Shown: piece after piece, positions 1 to 13,900 of the stretch
Position numbering within the stretch: the stretch's first letter is position 1
Layout of the letters: the number at the start of each line of letters is the position of its first letter
Source of the DNA: Amia ocellicauda
Lineage: Eukaryota; Chordata; Actinopteri; Amiiformes; Amiidae
Reading direction: 5' to 3'
Length of the DNA stretch: 64,000 nt
Assembly (NCBI RefSeq): GCF_036373705.1
Contig: NC_089855.1
Coordinates: forward strand, 48,715,318 to 48,779,317
Made by a program: the position numbers and the translations under genes
The notes under the pieces: generated by a model
Database searches by the model: none
What the model was told of the DNA's origin: nothing
What the model saw: the letters and a program-made list of their open reading frames with translations, nothing else

Positions 1-1500
1 TACTGCATAGTTAAATGACACGGCAATGAGACGAAGACACTGACATCACAGCGAGCTCCATTACAGCTCCCTCACTGTGCCAAACACTACTGCACAATCG
101 CACCGAGACAAGTTTATTACTAGGCTTTATATTTGAATCAAGCTGACTCTAGAAAAACAAAACTGGATTAATTCAAAATGCACATGGGTCATTCTCTCAA
201 AATATGTGCCACTGAGGGTGATCACCAACTTGACCATAGTTCCATATAACAAAACATTCATACTACTCTTACCATACATTGTTAGCATGTATACAAATTT
301 TTCATAAATGATAGTTTCAATAGTGAAATCCATACCCTTTTCATATTATTAATAATTTGATCAAGAAAAGTTGAATTTTTTAGACACCATTTTGTCACAA
401 GCTCTGTAATCATCACAAACACAGATATACAGCTCAAGAGACATTATTTAACATTAACATTGATTTCTGAACTTGGAGTGGTCTGTTATGTTTTCCCAGA
501 GCTGTACGTTAAAAAGAACAGGCAACCAAGAACACAAGATAGGTGTACAAAACGTATATAAACAAATATGGTTTGGCATCTTTGTTCCCATCGAGACCCC
601 GGCGGGGGGGTGGGTGAAAACATGCCAATGGCACATCACACAGATGTCTTTGGATAAGGCATTTAATAATGAATTAATGTTAAACATTTTTTACTCTTGT
701 GTAACATTAATGGTGCATGTTTTGGGAGAATGACCAAAAAATACATTTCATACGATTTAAATACTGGTATTAATATATACAATAGTTAAATGTGGGGGTT
801 TGATGTTCTTGATTTCCCAGTAATTGGTGATTAAGAATACAACAATTCACACATACTGGTTAGTTTTGGGACATGTTAGTTTGCTAGAAAACATTTGGAC
901 AAGAAAGGTAAACTAGATTTGCATTATTCAAACTTCTTAACCACTTATTAAGTATGTTTTTACAGCTCTTGTTTATATACACAACGTTGATTGCATTTAA
1001 ATGCATTTCACAGGGTATCAATTCTCTAGGACAGACGGATTTTAAATTATAAAAATGTAATGAATCAGTAATCGTATACAACTGTAGTGGATTTTTTATT
1101 TGTATTATGTTCTTCATTATTCCTTATATTGTTACAGTTATGTTAATTTCCCTTTGTTTATAATGCAATCAGTTTGCGTGTATTACTTTCTTTAGATCAC
1201 TGTGATATTCCTTGTGGATGTAAATTGCTGCTGATCAGTGTGCATCAGTGTACAGATTGTGATGGTCGAGGTTTGTGAAGACGGGGTTTCGCAGGGGGCC
1301 TGTATACACACAGGCGCTTGGTGAGAAACTGCTGCACCTGGAGCAACTGAGCAGTACAGGGTCACGGCAGTGTGCAGCTGCAGCCCGCAGACAGCATGGA
1401 GTAGCCACGTCTGACCCACCGTCCATCTCAGTGCATCTGCTGCCCGGTGCTTTCTGTCGCCACCACCACCACCAACACCACCAACACCACCACCCCACCT
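1..1500. other. Intergenic AT-rich DNA, no gene seen
   Basis: I see no coding exon, RNA gene or recognisable transposon here. The small open frames (for example 473-733) are short, have no recognisable domain and lie in AT-rich sequence. From about 1461 the sequence becomes a CAC/AAC triplet-rich stretch that leads directly into the 36-bp minisatellite. Confidence 0.6.
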
Positions 1501-4500
1501 CACTGACATACTCACACACTCACACCCTGACTGACACCCCGCCTCACTGACACACTCACACCCTGACTGACACCCCGCCTCACTGACACACTCACACCCC
1601 GACTGACACCCCGCCTCACTGACACACTCACACACCGACTGACACCCCGCCTCACTGACACACTCACACCCCGACTGTCACCCCGCCTCACTGACACACT
1701 CACACCCCGACTGACACCCGCCTCACTGACACACTCACACCCCGACTGACACCCCGCCTCACTGACACACTCACACACCGACTGACACCCCGCCTCACTG
1801 ACACACTCACACCCCGACTGTCACCCCGCCTCACTGACACACTCACACCCCGACTGACACCCCGCCTCACTGACACACTCACACCCCGACTGACACCCCG
1901 CCTCACTGACACACTCACACACCGACTGACACCCCGCCTCACTGACACACACCCCGACTGACACCCCGCCTCACTGACACACTCACACCCCGCCTCACTG
2001 ACACACTCACACCCCGCCTCACTGACACACTCACACACCCACTGACACCCCGCCTCACTGACACACTCACACCCCGACTGACACCCCGCCTCACTGACAC
2101 ACACACACCCCGACTGACACCCCGCCTCACTGACACACTCACACACCGACTGACACCCCGCCTCACTGACACACTCACACCCCGACTGACACCCCGCCTC
2201 ACTGACACACTCACACCCCGACTGACACCCCGCCTCACTGACACACTCACACCCCGACTGACACCCCGCCTCACTGACACACTCACACACCGACTGACAC
2301 CCCGCCTCACTGACACACTCACACCCCGACTGACACCCCGCCTCACTGACACACTCACACACCGACTGACACCCCGCCTCACTGACACACTCACACCCCG
2401 ACTGACACCCCGCCTCACTGACACACTCACACACCGACTGACACCCCGCCTCACTGACACACTCACACACCCACTGACACCCCGCCTCACTGACACACTC
2501 ACACACCCACTGACACCCCGCCTCACTGACACACTCACACCCCGACTGACACCCCGCCTCACTGACACACTCACACCCCGACTGACACCCCGCCTCACTG
2601 ACACACTCACACACCCACTGACACCCCGCCTCACTGACACACTCACACACCGACTGACACCCCGCCTCACTGACACACTCACACACCCACTGACACCCCG
2701 CCTCACTGACACACTCACACACCGACTGACACCCCGCCTCACTGACACACTCACACCCACTGACACCCCGCCTCACTGACACACTCACACCCCGACTGAC
2801 ACCCGCCTCACTGACACACTCACACCCCGACTGACACCCCGCCTCACTGACACACTCACACACCGACTGACACCCCGCCTCACTGACACACTCACACCCC
2901 GACTGTCACCCCGCCTCACTGACACACTCACACCCCGACTGACACCCCGCCTCACTGACACACTCACACCCCGACTGACACCCCGCCTCACTGACACACT
3001 CACACACCGACTGACACCCCGCCTCACTGACACACACCCCGACTGACACCCCGCCTCACTGACACACTCACACCCCGCCTCACTGACACACTCACACCCC
3101 GCCTCACTGACACACTCACACACCCACTGACACCCCGCCTCACTGACACACTCACACCCCGACTGACACCCCGCCTCACTGACACACTCACACCCCGACT
3201 GACACCCCGCCTCACTGACACACTCACACACCGACTGACACCCCGCCTCACTGACACACTCACACCCCGACTGACACCCCGCCTCACTGACACACTCACA
3301 CACCCACTGACACCCCGCCTCACTGACACACTCACACACCGACTGACACCCCGCCTCACTGACACACTCACACACCCACTGACACCCCGCCTCACTGACA
3401 CACTCACACCCCGACTGACACCCCGCCTCACTGACACACTCACACCCCGACTGACACCCCGCCTCACTGACACACTCACACACCGACTGACACCCCGCCT
3501 CACTGACACACTCACACCCCGACTGACACCCCGCCTCACTGACACACTCACACACCGACTGACACCCCGCCTCACTGACACACTCACACCCCGACTGACA
3601 CCCCGCCTCACTGACACACTCACACACCGACTGACACCCCGCCTCACTGACACACTCACACACCGACTGACACCCCGCCTCACTGACACACTCACACCCC
3701 GCCTGACACCCCGCCTCACTGACACACTCACACCCCGACTGACACCCCGCCTCACTGACACACTCACACCCCGACTGACACCCCGCCTCACTGACACACT
3801 CACACACCGACTGACACCCCGCCTCACTGACACACTCACACACCCACTGACACCCCGCCTCACTGACACACTCACACACCCACTGACACCCCGCCTCACT
3901 GACACACTCACACACCCACTGACACCCCGCCTCACTGACACACTCACACCCCGACTGACACCCCGCCTCACTGACACACTCACACCCCGACTGACACCCC
4001 GCCTCACTGACACACTCACACACCCACTGACACCCCGCCTCACTGACACACTCACACACCCACTGACACCCCGCCTCACTGACACACTCACACCCCGACT
4101 GACACCCCGCCTCACTGACACACTCACACCCCGACTGACACCCCGCCTCACTGACACACTCACACCCCGACTGACACCCCGCCTCACTGACACACTCACA
4201 CCCCGACTGACACCCCGCCTCACTGACACACTCACACACCGACTGACACCCCGCCTCACTGACACACTCACACCCCGACTGACACCCCGCCTCACTGACA
4301 CACTCACACCCCGACTGACACCCCGCCTCACTGACACACTCACACACCCACTGACACCCCGCCTCACTGACACACTCACACACCGACTGACACCCCGCCT
4401 CACTGACACACTCACACACCCACTGACACCCGCCTCACTGACACACTCACACCCCGACTGACACCCCGCCTCACTGACACACTCACACCCCGACTGACAC

Positions 4501-6976
4501 CCCGCCTCACTGACACACTCACACACCGACTGACACCCCGCCTCACTGACACACTCACACACCGACTGACACCCCGCCTCACTGACACACTCACACCCCG
4601 ACTGACACCCCGCCTCACTGACACACTCACACACCCACTGACACCCCGCCTCACTGACACACTCACACCCCGACTGACACCCCGCCTCACTGACACACTC
4701 ACACCCCGACTGACACCCCGCCTCACTGACACACTCACACACCCACTGACACCCCGCCTCACTGACACACTCACACCCCGACTGACACCCCGCCTCACTG
4801 ACACACTCACACCCCGACTGACACCCCGCCTCACTGACACACTCACACACCGACTGACACCCCGCCTCACTGACACACTCACACCCCGACTGACACCCCG
4901 CCTCACTGACACACTCACACACCGACTGACACCCCGCCTCACTGACACACTCACACCCCGACTGACACCCCGCCTCACTGACACACTCACACACCGACTG
5001 ACACCCCGCCTCACTGACACACTCACACACCCACTGACACCCCGCCTCACTGACACACTCACACACCCACTGACACCCCGCCTCACTGACACACTCACAC
5101 CCCGACTGACACCCCGCCTCACTGACACACTCACACCCCGACTGACACCCCGCCTCACTGACACACTCACACACCCACTGACACCCCGCCTCACTGACAC
5201 ACTCACACACCGACTGACACCCCGCCTCACTGACACACTCACACACCCACTGACACCCCGCCTCACTGACACACTCACACACCGACTGACACCCCGCCTC
5301 ACTGACACACTCACACCCACTGACACCCCGCCTCACTGACACACTCACACCCCGACTGACACCCGCCTCACTGACACACTCACACCCCGACTGACACCCC
5401 GCCTCACTGACACACTCACACACCGACTGACACCCCGCCTCACTGACACACTCACACCGCGACTGTCACCCCGCCTCACTGACACACTCACACCCCGACT
5501 GACACCCCGCCTCACTGACACACTCACACACCGACTGACACCCCGCCTCACTGACACACTCACACACCGACTGACACCCCGCCTCACTGACACACACCCC
5601 GACTGACACCCCGCCTCACTGACACACTCACACCCCGCCTCACTGACACACTCACACCCCGCCTCACTGACACACTCACACACCCACTGACACCCCGCCT
5701 CACTGACACACTCACACCCCGACTGACACCCCGCCTCACTGACACACTCACACCCCGACTGACACCCCGCCTCACTGACACACTCACACACCGACTGACA
5801 CCCCGCCTCACTGACACACTCACACCCCGACTGACACCCCGCCTCACTGACACACTCACACACCCACTGACACCCCGCCTCACTGACACACTCACACACC
5901 GACTGACACCCCGCCTCACTGACACACTCACACACCCACTGACACCCCACCTCACTGACACACTCACACCCCGACTGACACCCCGCCTCACTGACACACT
6001 CACACCCCGACTGACACCCCGCCTCACTGACACACTCACACACCGACTGACACCCCGCCTCACTGACACACTCACACCCCGACTGACACCCCGCCTCACT
6101 GACACACTCACACACCCACTGACACCCCGCCTCACTGACACACTCACACCCCGACTGACACCCCGCCTCACTGACACACTCACACCCCGACTGACACCCC
6201 GCCTCACTGACACACTCACACACCGACTGACACCCCGCCTCACTGACACACTCACACCCCGACTGACACCCCGCCTCACTGACACACTCACACACCGACT
6301 GACACCCCGCCTCACTGACACACTCACACCCCGACTGACACCCCGCCTCACTGACACACTCACACACCGACTGACACCCCGCCTCACTGACACACTCACA
6401 CACCGACTGACACCCCGCCTCACTGACACACTCACACCCCGCCTGACACCCCGCCTCACTGACACACTCACACCCCGACTGACACCCCGCCTCACTGACA
6501 CACTCACACCCCGACTGACACCCCGCCTCACTGACACACTCACACACCGACTGACACCCCGCCTCACTGACACACTCACACACCCACTGACACCCCGCCT
6601 CACTGACACACTCACACACCCACTGACACCCCGCCTCACTGACACACTCACACACCCACTGACACCCCGCCTCACTGACACACTCACACCCCGACTGACA
6701 CCCCGCCTCACTGACACACTCACACCCCGACTGACACCCCGCCTCACTGACACACTCACACACCCACTGACACCCCGCCTCACTGACACACTCACACACC
6801 CACTGACACCCCGCCTCACTGACACACTCACACACCCACTGACACCCCGCCTCACTGACACACTCACACCCCGACTGACACCCCGCCTCACTGACACACT
6901 CACACCCCGACTGACACCCCGCCTCACTGACACACTCACACCCCGACTGACACCCCGCCTCACTGACACACTCACA
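1501..6976. repeat. 36-bp minisatellite, about 150 tandem units
   Basis: The unit reads CACTGACACACTCACACC followed by CCGACTGACACCCCGCCT. Three main variants differ at the centre (CCCCGACTG, ACACCGACTG, ACACCCACTG). Rarer markers are a Tgtc variant (near 1672, 1816, 2901, 5462), 24-bp short units, and a truncated unit starting at 1940, 3025 and 5585. The markers recur in the same order, so the array grew by block duplication as well as unit slippage. The plus strand is C-rich and the minus strand carries two GGGG runs per unit. Because 36 is a multiple of three and the unit lacks stops in two minus frames and one plus frame, open frames of up to 799 codons appear by chance. The array ends about 1 kb upstream of the MHC class I start codon. 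Confidence 0.97.
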
Positions 6977-7560
6977 AGGGATGTGTTAAAATATATATTT
7001 TGATAAGTTGCGCTTTGAAACGCATGGTCTTAAGCAGTGATCTGGGAGAGTATATGATGAGCCAGTGAACACGCACACCATAGTGCTCAACTAATATAAT
7101 ACGTTTGACGTGCAATCAGTCTCGTCACTGTATTTATAGTTTGCAAACATTTTTCTATATTTAATTGAAGAAACCCAAAGTAAACCAACTTCGCATGATA
7201 GCCATTGTTTTAGATACCTGACAAACGGAATAACCTGCAGACTGATTTCCGTGGGCTGCGTGCAATAGGCGCCATCATGTGAGTGAAGCTCTGTCCCAGC
7301 TGACACACTACGCTGTGTTAACATTGTGGGGCATGGCTGTCTGCACGCAGCTTATGTCTGCTGTCAAAAGTGATTTGGCACGATGGCTGGCATTTTTGCC
7401 TTCTATATTAATTAGGCCTATATGACGTACACTGTATACTCTTGCATTTGATTAAGAATATTAATAAATGCACGAAGAAATAATTGCCCTACTTACAGAG
7501 ACTAGATTACTGAAGAAATAACTGTTATGTCAATAAAGCATACATTCTCCGTAACATTAT
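6977..7560. other. Unique spacer between minisatellite and promoter
   Basis: AT-rich single-copy sequence without a recognisable gene or transposon. A 77-codon minus-strand frame at 7091-7324 has no family resemblance that I can see. Confidence 0.4.
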
Positions 7561-7957
7561 AAGTGACAGATACATTGTGTCTTCCTCCTGCACTCGGATG
7601 TTGCTTGATTTACGGATCTAACGCAGGAAAGCGGATTGACTGAAGCCGCAGCTGCAGTGTTTGATGATCCGCTCACATGCACGGCTCACCAGCGCCAATC
7701 AATCCGGCGGTAATTAGTTTGTGTGACGGAGACGCAGGCGGCTGGAGGTGCGGTAAAGACACGTCACGTGACCAGAGTTAAAGCCGCCAGCTCGTCTCAC
7801 TCGCTTCCTCGGCTCTCGCCTGGTGGCCAATCAAAAAACCTCCGGAGGGAGACTGTGCGACCAGTAGTCACACGTCCTGGTTGGGAGGATGTAGAAAGTC
7901 TCTATAGAAAACGTCCTTCATATGCGTCACAGAGAGCCGAGTGCCGCATGCTTTGCT
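7560..7957 (+). promoter_or_regulatory. Putative MHC class I promoter
   Basis: CpG-rich stretch immediately upstream of the class I leader exon. It holds two CCAATC motifs (near 7695 and 7828), which are the complement of the ATTGG core of the Y box used in MHC promoters, and a palindromic E-box/CRE-like core CACGTCACGTGACC near 7762. A TATAGAAA element lies at 7903-7910. A start site about 25-30 bp after it would make 7958 the first in-frame ATG. I could not identify a convincing X box, kappaB site or ISRE. The assignment rests on position and motifs only. Confidence 0.45.
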
Positions 7958-10900
7958 ATGCTTTGCTATGCGGAGATGATCCTGTGGCTCTGGTGCTGGG
8001 CTCAGTCGGCAGCCGCAGGTCAGTGCTGCTCAGTCGGCTACTCTGTCTCTACTCTGTCTCTGCTCTCTCTCTACTCTGTCTCAACTCTCTCTACTCTGTC
8101 TCTACTCTGTCTCTGCTCTCTCTCTACTCTGTCTCTACTCTCTCTACTCTGTCTCTACTCTGTCTCTCTCTCTACTGTCTCTACTCTGTCTCTGCTCTCT
8201 CTACTCTGTCTCTGCTCTCTCTACTCTCTCTCTACTCTGTCTCAGCTCTCTCTACTCTGTCTCTACTCTGTCTCTGCTCTCTCTCTACTCTGTCTCAGCT
8301 CTCTCTACTCTGTCTCTACTCTGTCTCTGCTCTCTCTACTCTCTCTACTCTGTCTCTCCTCTGTCTCTGCTCTCTCTCTACTCTCTCTACTCTCTCTCTG
8401 CTCTGTCTCTGCTCTCTCTCTACTCTGTCTCTGCTCTCTCTGCTCTCTCTCTACTCTCTCTGCTCTCTCTCTACTCTCTCTACTCTCTCTACTCTGTCTC
8501 TGCTCTCTCTCTACTCTCTCTACTCTGTCTCTACTCTCTCTACTCTGTCTCTACTCTCTCTGCTCGGTCTCTACTCTCTCCTATGTCTCTGCCATCTCTC
8601 TGCTCTCTCTCTACTCTCTCTGCTCTCTCTACTCTGTCTCTCCTCTGTCTCTACTCTCTCCTCTGTCTCTGCTCTCTCTCTCTACTCTGTCTCTACTCTG
8701 TCTCTACTCTCTCAACTCTCTCTCTGCTGTCTCTGCTCTCTCTCTACTGTCTCTACTAAATTTCATTTCAATTCAATTCAAGGGTGCTTTATTGGCATGA
8801 CACAGTTTCATAGTGTTGCCAAAGCAGTTGATATTATATACATACATTGAAAAATAATAAAAGGTAAGGAAAAAAAAAAAAAGACAATAACATTATAAAA
8901 TCTTAATAGACATGTACATTTACTTTATTTATAGTTTACAAGTTTACATCTGGTGCTCATGTATGTTTTCACAGTGAGCGCCTCAGGCTGTGGCAGGCGG
9001 CTACATATTGGGCGGCCAGGGGGGCTGTGTGTCCCTCCCCCAGGAGGATAGCTATTTTTTTTTTCATTTATCAATTCAGAGAATGATTTTATAATATTTA
9101 TGAATTTATTAAAGAATGTGTCCCTTAATTTGTCATATTTATTGCAGTGGAGGAGGAAGTGCATCTCTGTCTCGACCTCTCCTGTCTCGCAGTGACCACA
9201 GCGCCGCTCCTCTCTGGGCAGCCAGCTCTGCCTGTGTCGGCCCGTCTCTCTGGCCAGGCTGTGGTCACTGAGCCTGTACTGGGTCAGGATCCGTCTCTGC
9301 TTTGTATCTCTGACAGTGAAGAGATATTCTGCCAGGGTGTATTCTCTGTTTAGGGCCCGATAGCAATCAATCAATCAATTTGGTGATCTTTATGATTTGG
9401 TTGACTCTGATTGGGGGCAGGTAAGCAGTGCTGACCTGAAGCTGGTCTCTGTTCGCAGTCTTAGCGGGGGTCAGTGCCGTGAGCTTCAGGGCCAGCTGAC
9501 TCAGGGGCCTCTTTTCAGGGCTGAGCTCTTGGGTTTGGAGGGCCTTGTACTGGAGTGAGTCTGACTCACTTTTCTTCAGGTGCATCCAGAATTTCAGTGC
9601 TCTTTTCTTTATATTAATGAGGGTTGGGAAGCGGCCTAATTCTGCCCTGCATGCGTGGTTTGGTGTGTTCCTGTGCACCTGCAGTATGTTTTTATAGAGT
9701 TCAGCATGCAGGGTCTCTATTGGATGTTTGTCCCACCTAGTGTAGTCCTGTTGACTGAGTGGACCCCATACTTCACTACCGTACAGCGCAATGGGCTGGA
9801 TCACACTGTCAATTAGTTTGAGCCAGATTTTGACTGGAATATTAATGTTATAGAATCTTCTTCTGATTGCATAGAAAGCTCTTCTTGCTTTGTCTTTGAG
9901 TGCCTTCACTGCCAGGTTAAAGCCCCCTGACGCACTAATAGTCAGGCCCAGGTAGGTGTAGTGTGAGGTGTGTTCTAGGGTAGTGTTATCTAGTGTGAAG
10001 TGGTATTTGTTTCCCTGAGGTCTGGCCTTTTTTTGGAAAATCATGATCTTTGTCTTCTTCATGTTTACTGCCAGGGCCCAGGACTGACAGTACTGCTCTA
10101 GTAGTTCCAGGTTTTGCTGAAGCCCTTGCTCTGTGGGCGACAGCAAGACTAGGTCATCTGCATAGAGCAGGAATTTGACTTCTGTGTCATTTAGGGTGAG
10201 GCCAGGGGCATCAGACTGCTCCAACACCGTTGCCGACTCATTAATGTAGATGTTGAACAGTGTTGGGCTCAGACTGCAGCCCTGCCTCACTCCCCGCCCC
10301 TGAGTGAAGAACTCTGTTCTTTTGTTGCCAATTTTTACTGCACATTTGTTTTCGGTGTACATTGATTTTATAATATAGACTTTACCCCCTACACCACTTT
10401 GAAGAATTCTGTAATAAAGTCCCTCGTCCCAAATGGAGTCGAATGCCTTTTTGAAATCAATGAAACAGGCAAAGATTTTGCCTTTACTTTTTTGGTGGAC
10501 GTGTTTGTCTATGAGGGTGTGTAGGGTGTAAATATGATCTGTAGTGCGGTGATTTGGGAGGAAGCCAATCTGACTCTTACTCAGGACACTGTGCTCGGTA
10601 AGGAAGGCCAGTATCCGGGCGTTGATGATACTGCAGATGATTCCCCAGGTTACTGCTCACACAGATGCCCCGGTAGTTGTTAGAGTCGAATTTCTCTCCA
10701 CTCTTATAGATTGGGGTGATCAGCCCCTGGTTCCAGATGTCAGGGAAGTAACCAGTACTAAGGACCATGTTGAACAATTTAAGCACAGCCTCCTGCAGTT
10801 GTGCGCTGCTGTGTTTGAGCGTCTCAGTGCTGATGCTGTCCGGGCCGCAGGCTTTTCTGGGTGGAAGTGCCTGTAGCTTTTTAGATAGTTCCTGTAGAGT

Positions 10901-13900
10901 GATTGGAGAGTCAATTGGGTTTTGATTATTTTTAATTGATTGTTCGAGTAATTTCAGTTTTTCCCTGGTTTCAATTTGTTTGTGTGTCAGATCATTTTGT
11001 TGGATATCTTTATAAAGGTTTTCAAAGTATTTTTTCCAAGTGGTTCCGTTTTGTATTGCCAATTCTTGTGGTTTTGTTGAATTTAAATTGTTCCACATTT
11101 CCCAGAACTGGTTTTGGTCAACAGATTTCTCTGTCTGTGAGTCTTTTGTTTGTGTGTTTCTGTTTTTTATTTTTAAGGGTGTGTTTGTAGTGTTTTAGGG
11201 TCTCACAGTACTGCTGCCGTAGTTCTGTGTCTTGTGGTTGATGATGTTTTTGATTGGATAGGTGCCTTAAAATTGTTCATATTGATTTACACTCATCATC
11301 AAACCATGTCTGTGTGTGTGTGATTCTGGTTGGTCTTTTTCTTTGTCTTTTTAAGATTTGCCATTGTGGCTGCAATTTGATATATTTGATTGATATCATT
11401 TATGGGCAGATTTAGTCCTGTCACGTCAGGCTGGTACTGTGAGCTGAGGAAAGTGTTGATGATGTCTGTTATTTCTGTAGAACTGATTGCTTTGTTAAAT
11501 TCCTCTGTGCTGTTTGGAGCCCATCTGTATGTTTGATTAAGGTTGTACAGCTTACTTGTGTCTGTGTGTTGCTGGCCTGACTTCTTCTTTTCAGGAACAC
11601 TGTGATTTGGTTGTGGTCTGACAGTGGGGTTTGCTGCCTGACAGTGAATGTGCTGATGAAGGAGGGGTCCATGTCAGTGAGGGCGTAGTCGACTACACTA
11701 GTCCCAAGAGCTGAGCAATACGTGAACCTCCCTAAAGAGTCCCCTCTGATCCTGCCATTAAGGATGTACAGGCCCAAGGCTTGGCAGAGATGCACTAACT
11801 CTCTCCCGTTCTTGTTCACCGCCCCGTCGGGGTTGTTCCTCTGGGTTGTGGTGGGGGTGAGGTACAGAGGGGCCTGGCCGAACACATGGCTGTTTCTCTG
11901 TGTGCCGATGCAGTCGGGCTCGGTGCCTGTCCGGGCATTGAAGTCCCCACAGAGCTGGGCTACTCTCTCTCTGCTCTCTCTCTGCTCTCTCTCTGCTCGG
12001 CCCGGGAGCAGCCCGGCTGGGTCGAACAGTGGAACCTGCAGTTCTCATGCTCTGAAGTTCGCACATGCGCGTTGTTGTGTGCTGTGTGCCACGATATTAT
12101 AAAACCGTTGCTGTTCTGCTGATTTCCATAGTTTCGGTTATTGCGTATCTTTGTGCAATGCTTTATAAGCCGGACCTGCTAACATATTTAGTTTGACGTG
12201 TCCCTCTGACAGCTGGTCCAATCTCAACACATGTCAAACTGAGAAATATCCAGCCGTAACTTGTATAAATCGTGTGTTAAAATGGCCTGTAAGCATGTTG
12301 TCTTTAAAGGTCGTGTTTCAATGTGAAACTATTGAAATATGGCACTAATCATGATGTGTATTGCTCTCACAGAAACGCATTCATTGACTGCTCTCAGGAT
12401 GGGGACCACAGACGGCACCGAGCTCCCCGAGCACATAGCCATGTGGATGGTGGATGATGTGAGGTACTCCTACTATAACAGCACGGTGGGGAAACCGGTC
12501 CCCCTCTTCGACTGGTTCAATACCACAGAGGGGCGCGAGTTCTGGGATAGACGGTTTGAGCATATGATCGATGGCCATAAAATCTTCCAATGGAGTGTAA
12601 GAAAAATAGCCCAGGATTTCAACCATACAGGTGGTGAGTACAGAAACAACAGCCTCTATCAGCACTGTGAGACACATCACTACACAACAGTACAGACACA
12701 CACAGCCTCTATCAGCACTGTGAGACACATCACTACACAACAGTACAGACACACACAGCCTCTATCAGCACTGTGAGACACATCACTACACAACAGTACA
12801 GACACACACAGCCTCTATCAGCACTGTGAGACACATCACTACACAACAGTACAGACACACACAGCCTCTATCAGCACTGAGACACATCACTACACAACAG
12901 TACAGACACACACAGCCTCTATCAGCACTGAGAGACACACAAGCACTACACAACCGTACAGACACACACAGCCTCTATCAGCACTGAGACACACAAGCAC
13001 TACACAACAGTACAGACACACACAGCCTCTATCAGCACTGTGAGACACATCACTACACAACAGTACAGACACACACAGCCTCTATCAGCACTGAGACACA
13101 TCACTACACAACAGTACAGACACACACAGCCTCTATCAGCACTGAGACACATCACTACACAACAGTACAGACACACACAGCCTCTATCAGCACTGAGACA
13201 CACAAGCACTACACAACAGTACAGACACACACAGCCTCTATCAGCACTGTGAGACACATCACTACACAACAGTACAGACACACACAGCCTCTATCAGCAC
13301 TGAGAGACACACAAGCACTACACAACAGTACAGACACACACAGCCTCTATCAGCACTGTGAGACACATCACTACACAACAGTGACTCATAGGGTTTCATT
13401 AAATGTACGCCTGTTAAGATATTTTTTTTTTTCTTGATTGCACCCTGATGACGAGTGCTGATTCATCAGATTTTAATTCACACTACCGGTGTGCAGACTT
13501 TGTATTGTGTTGTCCTTGTGGAATGTAACAACCCAGGGAATATGACTCTTGCGCATTGGTAATCGACCAACACATTTTGACAGTCAGTCTTTCCCCTGTT
13601 TGCTGCAGTTCACACTTACCAGTATGTTGGTCGCTGTGAGCTGGATGACGATGGGACCAAGCGGGTAAAAGTGTACCATGCATGTGATGGGAAGGACTTT
13701 ATTAGTCTCGATGTCCACACCATGAGCTGGGTCGCTGTTGTGCCGCAGGCTGTCGTCTACAAACGCAAGAGAGAGGCAGACCCAGCCAGCCAACAAATTA
13801 TTTCTCGTTACTATCGAAAGGACTGTTTTGATTTTCTGAAGACATTTCTCAAGTTTGGGAAGGAGACCCTGCAGAGGAAAGGTAAAGTAACATGTCATAG

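Noticed and set aside
1700..6975. Very long minus-strand open frames (up to 799 codons) of Cys/Glu/Ser- or Arg/Gly/Val-rich repeats
   Set aside because: They lie wholly in a 36-bp tandem array whose unit is a multiple of three and stop-free in three frames. Two frames are open at once, there are no splice signals or domain, and small indels swap the frames without ending them.
1501..6976. CRISPR-like array of 36-bp repeats
   Set aside because: There are no unique spacers, units are head to tail, and the context is a vertebrate nuclear genome.
7723..8850. Leu/Ser-rich 375-codon plus-strand protein
   Set aside because: It is a translation of the pyrimidine tract in MHC intron 1. Only the segment before 8018 in another frame is real coding sequence.
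12381..13437. Cys/Val-rich and Thr/Gln-rich frames on both strands
   Set aside because: Artefacts of the 53-bp array in MHC intron 2 and antisense of the alpha1 exon.
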